Source: Thiococcus pfennigii (GTDB taxonomy: Bacteria; Pseudomonadota; Gammaproteobacteria; Chromatiales; Chromatiaceae). From it: 62,127 bases of DNA. Below, piece by piece: positions 52,554-60,865 of this stretch. Position numbers and translations under genes: made by a program. The stretch spans positions 1 through 62,127 of the forward strand of contig NZ_NRRW01000020.1 in NCBI RefSeq assembly GCF_016583835.1. The letters are read 5' to 3'. Position 1 is the first letter of the stretch. Every line of letters begins with the position of its first letter. The notes below the pieces were generated by a model. That model searched no databases and was not told the DNA's origin. It saw only the letters and a list, made by a program, of their open reading frames with translations.

Positions 52554-53480
52554 ATGGCAATCGGTCCCCGTGTCAGCATCGGCATGCCTGTCTACAACGG
52601 CGAGCGGTTTATTCGAGCAGCTATCGAATCGCTGCTCGAGCAAACATATTCCGATTTCGAGTTACTGATATCGGACAACGCGTCGGATGATGCTACCAGA
52701 GAGATTTGTTTGGAATTCGCGAAAATTGACTCGCGCGTCAGGTATTCGCGGAACGACCGCAATCTTGGGGCCGCCCCCAACTATAATCGGGTTTTCGCGC
52801 TATCAAGAGGGACCTATTTCAAGTGGGCCGCTCACGATGATGTTTGTGCGCCTACGTTTCTCGAGCGCTGCGTCCAGATTCTTGAATCGGACGCGTCAGT
52901 TGTATTGGCGCATACCGGCGTTTCACTCATCGGAGAGGCTGGCGAGATTACGAACGAATGCGTCGAAAGCTTCCATTTAACATCTCTGCGCCCTTCTGAG
53001 CGATTATTGGGGTGTCTTCTTGCGGGTCCCTGGACTTTTCATCCGATTTTTGGAGTCATGCGGAGAGACGCATTGAAAAAGACCCTGCTGATCCAGGATT
53101 ATGCGGGGTCCGACTTCGTGCTTCTTGCCTGCTTAGCGCTCGCCGGAAAGTGTTACCAATTGCCTGAGCGGTTGTTCCTGCGCAGAGAGCACGAAGGACG
53201 GGGCGGTAAAGCTACGGGACAGAAGATGCGTTATTGGTGGAATGCTGATAATGACCGTAGGTTCCTGTATTTCAATAATTGGCGCCGGCTTGGCGGCTAC
53301 CTCGGAGCGATTGCGCGAGCGGACATTTCCGCGAAAGAGCAGGCTGCGTGTGTTCTCCATGTCACGAAATGGTGCCGTTGGTTCTGGCCGCACTTATACC
53401 GAGATATTGGTGAAGCCGCGCCGCAGTTGCCAATAAGCTTTAGCCTAAAGAGGAGGGGCGGAACGGGGGGGAGAAAGTAG
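52554..53480 (+). CDS. Family 2 glycosyltransferase
   Basis: 308-residue GT-A inverting glycosyltransferase. RVSIGMPVYNGERFIRAAIE at the N-terminus, the nucleotide site LLISDNASDD, and the metal-binding acidic pair in FKWAAHDDVCAP. ATG 52554 has a strong GGGGAAGGAAAG site; earlier in-frame starts lack one. The C-terminus is basic. Presumably adds one residue of the repeat unit. The region before it (52359-52553) is short and featureless. Confidence 0.9.
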   Translation: MAIGPRVSIGMPVYNGERFIRAAIESLLEQTYSDFELLISDNASDDATREICLEFAKIDSRVRYSRNDRNLGAAPNYNRVFALSRGTYFKWAAHDDVCAPTFLERCVQILESDASVVLAHTGVSLIGEAGEITNECVESFHLTSLRPSERLLGCLLAGPWTFHPIFGVMRRDALKKTLLIQDYAGSDFVLLACLALAGKCYQLPERLFLRREHEGRGGKATGQKMRYWWNADNDRRFLYFNNWRRLGGYLGAIARADISAKEQAACVLHVTKWCRWFWPHLYRDIGEAAPQLPISFSLKRRGGTGGRK

Positions 53481-54182
53481 CGGTGGTAGCCAGCGGCATC
53501 CACGGCCCGTCGGCCTCGGAATCGTCAAGGCGCTGATTGGCGGGACGCATCCGGGACAGGTTCTTAGGCTTGGTGGGAGCCGAGTGAAGGCGAGCGAAGA
53601 GGAGCTGCTGGGTGGCCTGGATGGCGGGCCGAGCGACGGTTGTCGCTCTGTCCTCGGCGAGTGAATGGGACATATCGAGGATTTGGAGCGGTGCATGGAT
53701 CGCTGGAGCCGTTAGTTGCCGGTAGCGTTGGCGCAGCGGCGACCGCTCCTGCAGTCGATGCCGGGCTTGGACGAGCTCGAGGTTGCCAAGAGGTTGGTGG
53801 AGATCGGCGATGAGATGCAAGCCTCGGGCGCGGCGGAGAAGCTGGTCTCGTGGGCGGGTGTCTTTTTCGGGAGTCGCAAGGAGGCCTGCAAGCGCAACGT
53901 CGAGCCGTCAAGCGACGCGACTGCCCTCCCTGGTGTGCGATGGGTCGTGTGGGAAACGTTGGCTTCCTTTACCGTGGTTGGATTGCTCCGCTGTTGTGCC
54001 GCGTACCAATTCCCTTGCGGGCGGTTTTTGTAAAGCGATATTTCCCCCGGGGGTAGCTTGCTGGTATTGTTCGTTCAGGTGGCGCTGCTGCTGCCCCTTG
54101 CTCCGCGCGCGGCGATCGGCTGGAAAGCGGATTGGAGGCAACCGCTGTTTTTGGTTCCGCGCCGGTTCGGGAGGAGCAACTC
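53481..54182. other. 702-bp interval, probable gene remnant
   Basis: One stretch looks coding on the + strand (GLDELEVAKRLVEIGDEMQA, AAEKLVSWAGVFFGSRKEAC, 53758-53895) but has stops on both sides and no recognised family. It could be a fragment of a lost gene or transposase. The end holds the GGGAGGAG ribosome-binding site of the FemAB gene (54168-54176). Confidence 0.35.
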
Positions 54183-55373
54183 ATGAAGGCGGTGCGGCTG
54201 CGAATGGAGGAAATGGATGCGAGCATGCTGTATGGCTGGACGGAGTGCATGTCCCGGTTGGCAAACTGTGGTCCTTATGGTTTGCCTGCGTGGGGAGCAG
54301 CAATTGCGGATGCTTACGGATTGGACACCTATTGCGTGGTGGTTGAGGAAAAGAAGGATGCAGTGCGGGGGGAGGTCGGCATATCCCCTGCGAATGGAAC
54401 TGAAAGCGCTTTCGGAGAGGGCGTACGAGGGGTGCTTCCTATTGTGCATATCAGTCACTGGCTGTTCGGTAATAGCCTCGTAGCCATGCCTTTCTGCGAC
54501 GGTGGGGTGTGTGCGGTAGCCGATGGGGAGGTTCAAGGAGGGCTGATTTCCGCTGTGTGCGATCTTGCGGAGGATTTAGACGTACCCGTTGTCGAACTGC
54601 GTGCGTTCGAACCATTCGGCAACGAGCTCGACTTTGTGCCTATGAAGGGCCGCGAGACGCGTTTGCGCCCGATGCAGGAAGACGGGGCCGTGGGGTGGGC
54701 TGGGCCCGCGCGTGTGGAGGGCGACAAGGTTCGGATGCTTCTGGGACTGCCTGGTCAGGCGGAGGAACTCATGCGTTCGTTCAAGGCGAAGTTGCGCAGT
54801 CAGATCAACAAGCCCAAGAAAGAAGGCTTGACCGCACAGCGAGGGAGCGTTGAATTGCTGGACGATTTCTATCGCGTGTTCGTCGAAAATATGCGTGATC
54901 TTGGTTCGCCCGTGCATTCGAAGGCGTTTTTTAGGGCGATCCTGCGGAATTTTGGGAGCGCGGCGACCGTGTTCCTCGTTTACCATCGTGGAATAGCCGT
55001 TGCCGGTTCTATCGCCGTCGGTTTCAAAGACGAGTTGGCGAACCCTTGGGCTTCGTCGCTGCGGCGGTTCGGAAGACTTGCCCCGAACATGCTGTTGTAC
55101 TGGTCGATGCTGGAGTATGCGTGCGAGAACGGCTACCGGCGGTTCGACTTCGGTCGTTCCACGATTGGCGAGGGCACCTATCGCTTTAAGGAACAATGGG
55201 GCGCGCGGCCCGAGCCGCTCTACTGGTACCGGTTCACTCGCATGGACAGGAACAGCCCCGCGCTGGACCGTGAGAGCGGGAGTATTGGCCGTGCCGTCGC
55301 GATTTGGAAGCGGCTTCCGTTGCCTGTGACCCGTATTTTGGGGCCGCGCATCCGGCGGCACATCAGCCTCTAG
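54183..55373 (+). CDS. FemAB-like acyl/aminoacyl transferase, XrtA/PEP-CTERM type
   Basis: 396 residues with the double-GNAT FemAB fold. N-terminal half LYGWTECMSRLANCGPYGLP (acceptor-side entry typical of the PEP-CTERM subfamily), VELRAFEPF, RSFKAKLRSQINKPKKEGL (conserved basic helix), and C-terminal NPWASSLRRFGRLAPNMLLYW with FDFGRSTIGEGTYRFKEQWG. The subfamily is found in exosortase polysaccharide loci and probably attaches an acyl or amino-acid group to the polymer. ATG 54183 follows GGGAGGAG by 6 bases. Ten bases before the next GT. Confidence 0.9.
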   Translation: MKAVRLRMEEMDASMLYGWTECMSRLANCGPYGLPAWGAAIADAYGLDTYCVVVEEKKDAVRGEVGISPANGTESAFGEGVRGVLPIVHISHWLFGNSLVAMPFCDGGVCAVADGEVQGGLISAVCDLAEDLDVPVVELRAFEPFGNELDFVPMKGRETRLRPMQEDGAVGWAGPARVEGDKVRMLLGLPGQAEELMRSFKAKLRSQINKPKKEGLTAQRGSVELLDDFYRVFVENMRDLGSPVHSKAFFRAILRNFGSAATVFLVYHRGIAVAGSIAVGFKDELANPWASSLRRFGRLAPNMLLYWSMLEYACENGYRRFDFGRSTIGEGTYRFKEQWGARPEPLYWYRFTRMDRNSPALDRESGSIGRAVAIWKRLPLPVTRILGPRIRRHISL

Positions 55374-55382
55374 CGCGTGACC

Positions 55383-56687
55383 ATGCGCCTGCTGTTCCTT
55401 GCACACCGGATTCCCTACCCGCCGAACAAGGGAGACAAGATCCGGTCGTTCCACCTGCTGGACTACCTGGCGCGGCGCCACGAGTTGCACCTCGCGTGTC
55501 TGGTCGACGACCCGGAGGACATGTCTTACCTGCCGGAGATGGCGGTGCGGGTGTGCAGCCTGATGGTCGAACAGATCCGTCCTCGGGCGCGTAAGGCCCT
55601 GGCACTGGGGGCCGTGCTCGCCGGCCGGCCGATCACCGTAGCGCATTTCCATTCGCGTGCACTGCAGGCGAAGATGGACGTTCTGCTGGATAAGGGCGCT
55701 GTGGACGCGGTGATATGCTTTTCCTCGCCGATGGCAGAGTACGTCTTTCGCTCGCGTCATGCGAAAGGCAGCTTAGCTAGTGCAGTGCGCTTGATGGACC
55801 TCATCGACGTCGACTCCCGCAAGTGGGAGCAGTACGCGGCCAATGCGTCGGCACTGTTGGCGCCGATCTACCGCTACGAGGCGCATCATTTGGCGGCCTA
55901 CGAGCGGCGAATTGCAGCGTCTTTCGACCGCGTGGTGGTGGTCAGTGAGCAGGAAATGTCGTTGTTCCCCGGCGGTGGCCTCGCCGAGAATATCGTGGCG
56001 GTTTCCAACGGGGTCGACCTCGAGTTCTTTCGGCCAGAAGCCTGCGCCGTGGAAGCGCCGGCACGGCACACGGTGGTCTTTACCGGCATGATGGATTACT
56101 GGCCGAACGTCGACGGGGTGACCTGGTTCGCCAACGCCGTGCTGCCGACGTTGCAGGTGGCGATTCCTGACGTCGAGCTGCTGATCGTGGGCGGTCGCCC
56201 GACGCGGGAGGTACAGCGCCTTGGCGAGCGCGATGGCGTGAAAGTCACCGGCTTCGTCCGGGACGTGCGCGAGTATCTCGCCCGGGCGCATGTGTGCATT
56301 GCGCCGCTGCGGGTGGCACGGGGAATACAGAACAAGGTGCTTGAAGCCATGGCGATGGGCAAAGTCGTGGTCAGCACACCCGAGGCGTTCGAGGGGATTC
56401 GGGCTGTGGTGGGCGAGGAGATCGTGGTCGCCGACGGTGCCGAGCCGTTTGCGGAGCATGTGCTGGCGCTGCTGCGGGACCCGACGCGCAGACGGGAAAT
56501 CGGGCAGAAGGCGCGGGCGCGGGTGGTTGCCGACTACGCCTGGGAGGCGAACCTCCGCATCTTCGATGAGTTGCTCGCGGTGCGCAGCGAGGCACGAGTG
56601 TCGGCTGCCGTTCAGGGTGGCGCGAAGACCGGCGGCCTCGCGGGTGGACCTGAAGCGCCGAGGCTGTCCGCGCGTGCCCGTCGCTGA
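55383..56687 (+). CDS. GT4 sugar transferase, XrtA/PEP-CTERM associated (Stp1-like)
   Basis: 434 residues. N-terminal FLAHRIPYPPNKGDKIRSF is the hallmark of the Stp1-type sugar transferases of exosortase loci; then RLMDLIDVDSRKWEQYA, VVFTGMMDYWPNVDGVTWF and the donor-site IAPLRVARGIQNKVLEAMAM. Chosen start ATG 55383; a GTG six bases earlier is possible. The C-terminal 35 residues are Ala/Gly-rich and overlap the next gene. Confidence 0.93.
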   Translation: MRLLFLAHRIPYPPNKGDKIRSFHLLDYLARRHELHLACLVDDPEDMSYLPEMAVRVCSLMVEQIRPRARKALALGAVLAGRPITVAHFHSRALQAKMDVLLDKGAVDAVICFSSPMAEYVFRSRHAKGSLASAVRLMDLIDVDSRKWEQYAANASALLAPIYRYEAHHLAAYERRIAASFDRVVVVSEQEMSLFPGGGLAENIVAVSNGVDLEFFRPEACAVEAPARHTVVFTGMMDYWPNVDGVTWFANAVLPTLQVAIPDVELLIVGGRPTREVQRLGERDGVKVTGFVRDVREYLARAHVCIAPLRVARGIQNKVLEAMAMGKVVVSTPEAFEGIRAVVGEEIVVADGAEPFAEHVLALLRDPTRRREIGQKARARVVADYAWEANLRIFDELLAVRSEARVSAAVQGGAKTGGLAGGPEAPRLSARARR

Positions 56688-59289
56688 GCATCTGACCTCG
56701 ATCCGGATTGAAGAGACCCGGGGGGTCGTCCGGGAGCGGGAGCCGGTGCGTATCGGCGTGCCGATTCCGCGTGGGATGGTCGCGGATGCGCTGGACTGCT
56801 CGCTGACCGGTCCGCATGGCGAAGAGCTTCCGCATCAGTGCCGGCTCCTGGCGCGGTGGCCGGACCGGAGCGTCAAGTGGCTGTTGGTCGATGCGCTCGT
56901 TTCGGTCGCGGCAGGGCAGCAATTCGATCTTTCCTTGTGGCGGCACCCCGGCGGTGGAACTCCCGCTCCGCAGGGTCTGACTCTCCAACGATCCGGCGAT
57001 TCGGTCCTGATTGAGACCGGCGCGGCCGAGTGCCGCATCGACGCCCGATCCGGCGGCGGAGTGCCATCGGTCCGGTTCGGCGACGAGGGGTTGATTAGCG
57101 GAGGTCGGTTGGTGCTGCGCATGGCGGACGGGGCCGAGCGGCTCCCTAGGATCCGTCGGATCGAGGTCGAGGAAGTCGGGCCAGTCCGCGCGACTGTGTG
57201 CATTGAAGTGGACTTCGATCTGGGGCGGAGTCGCGCGTCCCTGTTTCTTCGTTCCAGACTGAGCTTTTTCGCCGGTACCGCCGTCGTGCGCCAGGAGGTC
57301 TTGGTGCGAAACTCGCGTGCCGCGCTTCATCCGGGCGGGGTGTGGGATCTCGGAGATCCGGGGTCTCTGCGGTTTGCCGATCTCTCGCTGCATCTGGCCT
57401 GCGCTCAACCGGTTCGGGAGATGTCATGGTCGATCGGCGATGCCGGGTCGGGGCAGCGCGGCTCCTGGCCCGGCGTCGTCATCTACCAGGATTCGAGTGG
57501 CGGCGAGAACTGGGACTCGCCCAATCACATCGACGCCTCAGGGGCGCTCTCCGCGAGGCATCGAGGCTATCGAGTGACCGCTGCGGGGGCGCGAGGGCCG
57601 GAAATCCTGGACGAGGGCGATCGGGCATCCCCCTTCGCGCAGGCGATGGTCGGTGGTGGCTGGGTGGCGGTGACCGTGGAGGGCTTCTGGCAGAACTTCC
57701 CCAAGGCGCTTCGGGTTGGACGGGAGTCGCTGTCGGTTGGTCTCTTCCCTGGCGAATCGGCCGCCGGATTCGAGCTGCAGGGGGGCGAGCAGAAACGGCA
57801 CGTGGTCTGGTGGGAACTCGGCTTGCCCCGTCAGGTGCCGAGCGTATCGGCGCTACGATACCCGCTCCAAGTCTCTCTCGATCCCGACTGGGTGGAGCGT
57901 TCCCGGACGGTGCCTTGGTTCGCCGCGCCCACGCCCGATGAAGACAGCCGCTGCACGGGCTATGTGGCGAGCATCGTCGATGGCCCCAACTCGTTCGTCC
58001 GCAAGCGTGAGCGGGTGGACGAATATGGTTGGCGCAGCTTCGGGGACCTGTATGCGGACCACGAGGCGGTGCATCACCGCGGTCCGAAGCCGCTGGTTTC
58101 CCATTACAACAACCAGTACGACTTCGTCTTCGGCGCCCTCTCGCAGTTCCTGCGCACCGGCGACGGCCGCTGGTGGGCGCTGCTGAAGGATGCCGCCCAG
58201 CATACTATCGACATCGACATCTACCATACGCAGGAGGATCGTGCCGCCTACAACGGCGGAATGTTCTGGCATACGGATCACTACAAGGAGGCGGCGACCT
58301 GCGGCCACCGCACCTATAGCCGGCACAACGGTGGAAGCGGCTACGGCGGCGGGCCGAGTAATGAACACAATTACACCTCGGGCCTGCTCCTTTACTACTA
58401 CCTGACCGGGGACCCGGAGGCGGCGGCGGCGGTGCGCGAGCTTGCTCACTGGGTCATCGCAATGGACGACGGGGGGCTCAATCTCTTCGGACTCGTCGAC
58501 GCGGGGCCGACCGGACTGGCCAGCCGAACTGTCGACGACGACTATCACGGCCCCGGGCGCGGGGCGGGCAACTCCGTCAACGCCGTGCTCGACGCCTATC
58601 ACCTCGCCCGGGAGCGTTGCTTTCTGGTCAAGGCTGAGGAGCTGATTCAGCGTTGCATCCATCCCGCGGACGATATCGGCCAGCATAAGCTGGATGAGCC
58701 GGAGTATCGGTGGTCATATCTCGTGTTCCTGCAGGTTCTTGGAAAGTACCTAGACCTGAAACAGGAGCTTGGCGAGATGGACTATGGCTTTCATTACGCA
58801 CGGGAAGGCCTGGTCCACTATGCCCGCTGGATGGCATTGAACGAGGTGCCGTACAAGGCGGTGCTGCACAAGATGCTAATACCCACGGAAACCTGGCCCG
58901 CCCAGGACATCCGCAAGTGCCACGTGTTTCATCTCGCTGCCAAGTGGTCGGCGCCGGGGGATCGTGAGTCGTTTGCGGAACGGGCGGGTTACTTCTTCGG
59001 GCGCTGCCTAAATGACCTCTTGTCCTTCGAAACCGCTTACCTCACGCGTCCTCTGGTGATCCTGAGTGTCTATGGTCATGCCCATGCCTACTATTGCCGG
59101 CACGGCGCGGGCTTGCAACGCGATTGGAAACACGACCACTGCTTTGGGCAGCCCGCCGGATTCGTGCCGCAGCGGGCACGGGTGGGGGGCGAGCTGAGGC
59201 GGAAGTTGCGGATGGCTCGCGCCGAGTTGGTGCGGTTACTGCGCGACAAGGGGGGGAGTCTGCGGCGTCGTTCCCCGGGATCGAGCTGA
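56674..59289 (+). CDS. Putative exo-rhamnogalacturonan-lyase-like (PcRGLX/YetA) polysaccharide lyase
   Basis: About 871 residues from GTG 56674 (GTG 56644 is also in frame). N-terminal RIFT-barrel-like domain with the characteristic REREPVRIGVPIPRGMV, a beta-rich middle (about 90-400), then an alpha/alpha toroid with RDLYADHEAVHH-like and SHYNNQYDFVFGALSQFLRTG, TDHYKEAATCGHRTYS, GPSNEHNYTSGLLLYY. This architecture matches the PcRGLX family (PL26 in plants and fungi). There is no signal peptide, so it would be cytoplasmic unless exported otherwise. In the operon it lies between two GT4 genes and overlaps the first by 14 bases. Substrate unknown. Confidence 0.72.
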   Translation: MPVAEHLTSIRIEETRGVVREREPVRIGVPIPRGMVADALDCSLTGPHGEELPHQCRLLARWPDRSVKWLLVDALVSVAAGQQFDLSLWRHPGGGTPAPQGLTLQRSGDSVLIETGAAECRIDARSGGGVPSVRFGDEGLISGGRLVLRMADGAERLPRIRRIEVEEVGPVRATVCIEVDFDLGRSRASLFLRSRLSFFAGTAVVRQEVLVRNSRAALHPGGVWDLGDPGSLRFADLSLHLACAQPVREMSWSIGDAGSGQRGSWPGVVIYQDSSGGENWDSPNHIDASGALSARHRGYRVTAAGARGPEILDEGDRASPFAQAMVGGGWVAVTVEGFWQNFPKALRVGRESLSVGLFPGESAAGFELQGGEQKRHVVWWELGLPRQVPSVSALRYPLQVSLDPDWVERSRTVPWFAAPTPDEDSRCTGYVASIVDGPNSFVRKRERVDEYGWRSFGDLYADHEAVHHRGPKPLVSHYNNQYDFVFGALSQFLRTGDGRWWALLKDAAQHTIDIDIYHTQEDRAAYNGGMFWHTDHYKEAATCGHRTYSRHNGGSGYGGGPSNEHNYTSGLLLYYYLTGDPEAAAAVRELAHWVIAMDDGGLNLFGLVDAGPTGLASRTVDDDYHGPGRGAGNSVNAVLDAYHLARERCFLVKAEELIQRCIHPADDIGQHKLDEPEYRWSYLVFLQVLGKYLDLKQELGEMDYGFHYAREGLVHYARWMALNEVPYKAVLHKMLIPTETWPAQDIRKCHVFHLAAKWSAPGDRESFAERAGYFFGRCLNDLLSFETAYLTRPLVILSVYGHAHAYYCRHGAGLQRDWKHDHCFGQPAGFVPQRARVGGELRRKLRMARAELVRLLRDKGGSLRRRSPGSS

Positions 59290-59319
59290 CCCCCTCGTGC
59301 GTCGACCGGAGCCAATCCA

Positions 59320-60450
59320 GTGACCGGACAAAGGATTCCGCTGGCCTATGTCGTCAACAGCCTCGACGCCGGGGGAACCGAGAAGCTGGTGGTCGAGATG
59401 AGTCTCGCGTTTGCGCATGAGTACCAGGTTTCCGTGGTCTGCCTCGATCGGCCCGGAACCTGGGCCGGAGACCTGCGCGCGCGTGGCGTGCCCGTTTATT
59501 GCCTATGGCGCCAGCCCGGACTCGATCTTGCGATGCCCTGGCTGCTAGCGCGTTACTTTCGCGATCACCGGGTCCGGCTCGTGCATGCGCACCAGTGCAC
59601 GGCCTGGTTCTACGCGGCGTTGTCCCGCCTGCTGCATCGGTCTCCGCGGCTGCTGTTTGAGGAGCACGGCCGGTTCTATCCGGAGGTGAAGAACCGCAGG
59701 CGGGCGCTGGTCAACCGCTGGCTGGTGCGCAAGCTGACCCACCGATGCGTCGCGGTCTCGGAAGACGTCCGTAGTCGGCTGCAGCGCTACGAGGGGCTCG
59801 ACGCGGATGAGATCCAGGTCATCTATAACGGCGTCAAGCGGGAGCCCCCGGTCTCAGTCGAAGAGCGCGACGCGATGCGCCGAGCGTTTGGCTTGGACCC
59901 GGATAGCTTCGTGGTCGGGACCGTCGGCCGGTTCGACCCGATCAAGAACCTGCCCATGCTGGTTGAGAGCCTGGCGCGGGCCGGGCGCGAATTGCCGGCG
60001 CTGCGAGGGCTGTTGGTCGGTGACGGGCCCGTTCACGGGGAGATTCGGAAGCGAATTGAAGAGTCACGCTTGGAAGGGCGGGTCGTACTCCCGGGATTTC
60101 GCGACGATGCCCGCCGTCTGTTGCAGTGCATGGATCTGTTCGTGCTGTCGAGTTTCAGCGAGGGAACGTCGATGGCACTCCTGGAGGCGATGGCGGCAGG
60201 GGTGCCGGTGGCTGTCACTGGGGTCGGAGGGAATCCGGAGATCGTGGTGAATCGCGAAACGGGATGGGTCGTCGCCTCGGGTGCGGTGGATCAGCTTGCC
60301 CAAGCAATTTTGGATGCGTTCCAGGACGGCGGCAGACGCGAGAGAATGGCTCGCGCGGCAAAGGAGCGCTTCGAGACGCTGTTCACCTTCGATCGAATGA
60401 TCGAGCACTATAGGCAGTGCTATCGTGAAATGACTGTGGACGGGAGGTGA
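59320..60450 (+). CDS. GT4 sugar transferase, XrtA/PEP-CTERM associated (Stp2-like)
   Basis: 376 residues. N-terminus LAYVVNSLDAGGTEKLVVEM (acceptor domain), HAHQCTAWFYAAL, then donor domain VGTVGRFDPIKNLPMLVESL, LLVGDGP, VVLPGFRDDARRLL and the E-x7-E motif SFSEGTSMALLEAMAAG. Resembles the Stp2-type transferases of exosortase loci. GTG start at 59320. Last intact gene of the locus before the ISKra4 insertion. Confidence 0.9.
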   Translation: MTGQRIPLAYVVNSLDAGGTEKLVVEMSLAFAHEYQVSVVCLDRPGTWAGDLRARGVPVYCLWRQPGLDLAMPWLLARYFRDHRVRLVHAHQCTAWFYAALSRLLHRSPRLLFEEHGRFYPEVKNRRRALVNRWLVRKLTHRCVAVSEDVRSRLQRYEGLDADEIQVIYNGVKREPPVSVEERDAMRRAFGLDPDSFVVGTVGRFDPIKNLPMLVESLARAGRELPALRGLLVGDGPVHGEIRKRIEESRLEGRVVLPGFRDDARRLLQCMDLFVLSSFSEGTSMALLEAMAAGVPVAVTGVGGNPEIVVNRETGWVVASGAVDQLAQAILDAFQDGGRRERMARAAKERFETLFTFDRMIEHYRQCYREMTVDGR

Positions 60451-60865
60451 CGTGGTTCCGTGCGAGGAACTTGGGCGATCATGGCCCAGAGTGCTTGAAT
60501 GGATGCGCCGCGCCCGACGTCGCTCCGATCGGCCGGGAGAAGAGAGGTGGTCATAATCATTACGGATATCTTTTCCAGTGTAAGACAGACAGCCCCAGGG
60601 ATCCCGAGCAACCTGGCGGTTTCCCGTCGCCGAAAGGGTTCGCCGATGTGGCACAAAGCAACGGGTTGTCGAACCGTTGCAACTCGTCTACTACGCGCGG
60701 AAATACTGTAACGCTCAGATTACTATATGAAAGTATTCGCTTCGCTCGTGAAAAATAGGCTTAGCCTCATGGTTACGGCCTAGGATCATGATTGTTATCC
60801 TGTCTTAGGCTTATGGGGTGCGGCCTCGACATGATGTGCCATTGAGGAGTATCTTGTAACCTTCT
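60451..60865. other. Intergenic region before the ISKra4 transposase
   Basis: 415 bases, locally AT-rich near 60700-60800. No gene seen. The left inverted repeat of the ISKra4 element should lie here (probably 60780-60850), but its partner is off the window, so I cannot define it. Confidence 0.4.

Noticed and set aside
56290-56673. N-terminal extension of the lyase-like protein in a long 999-residue frame
   Set aside because: This part is out of frame with and overlaps the Stp1-like gene, is Arg/Trp rich, and lacks similarity; family-like sequence begins only near 56674.
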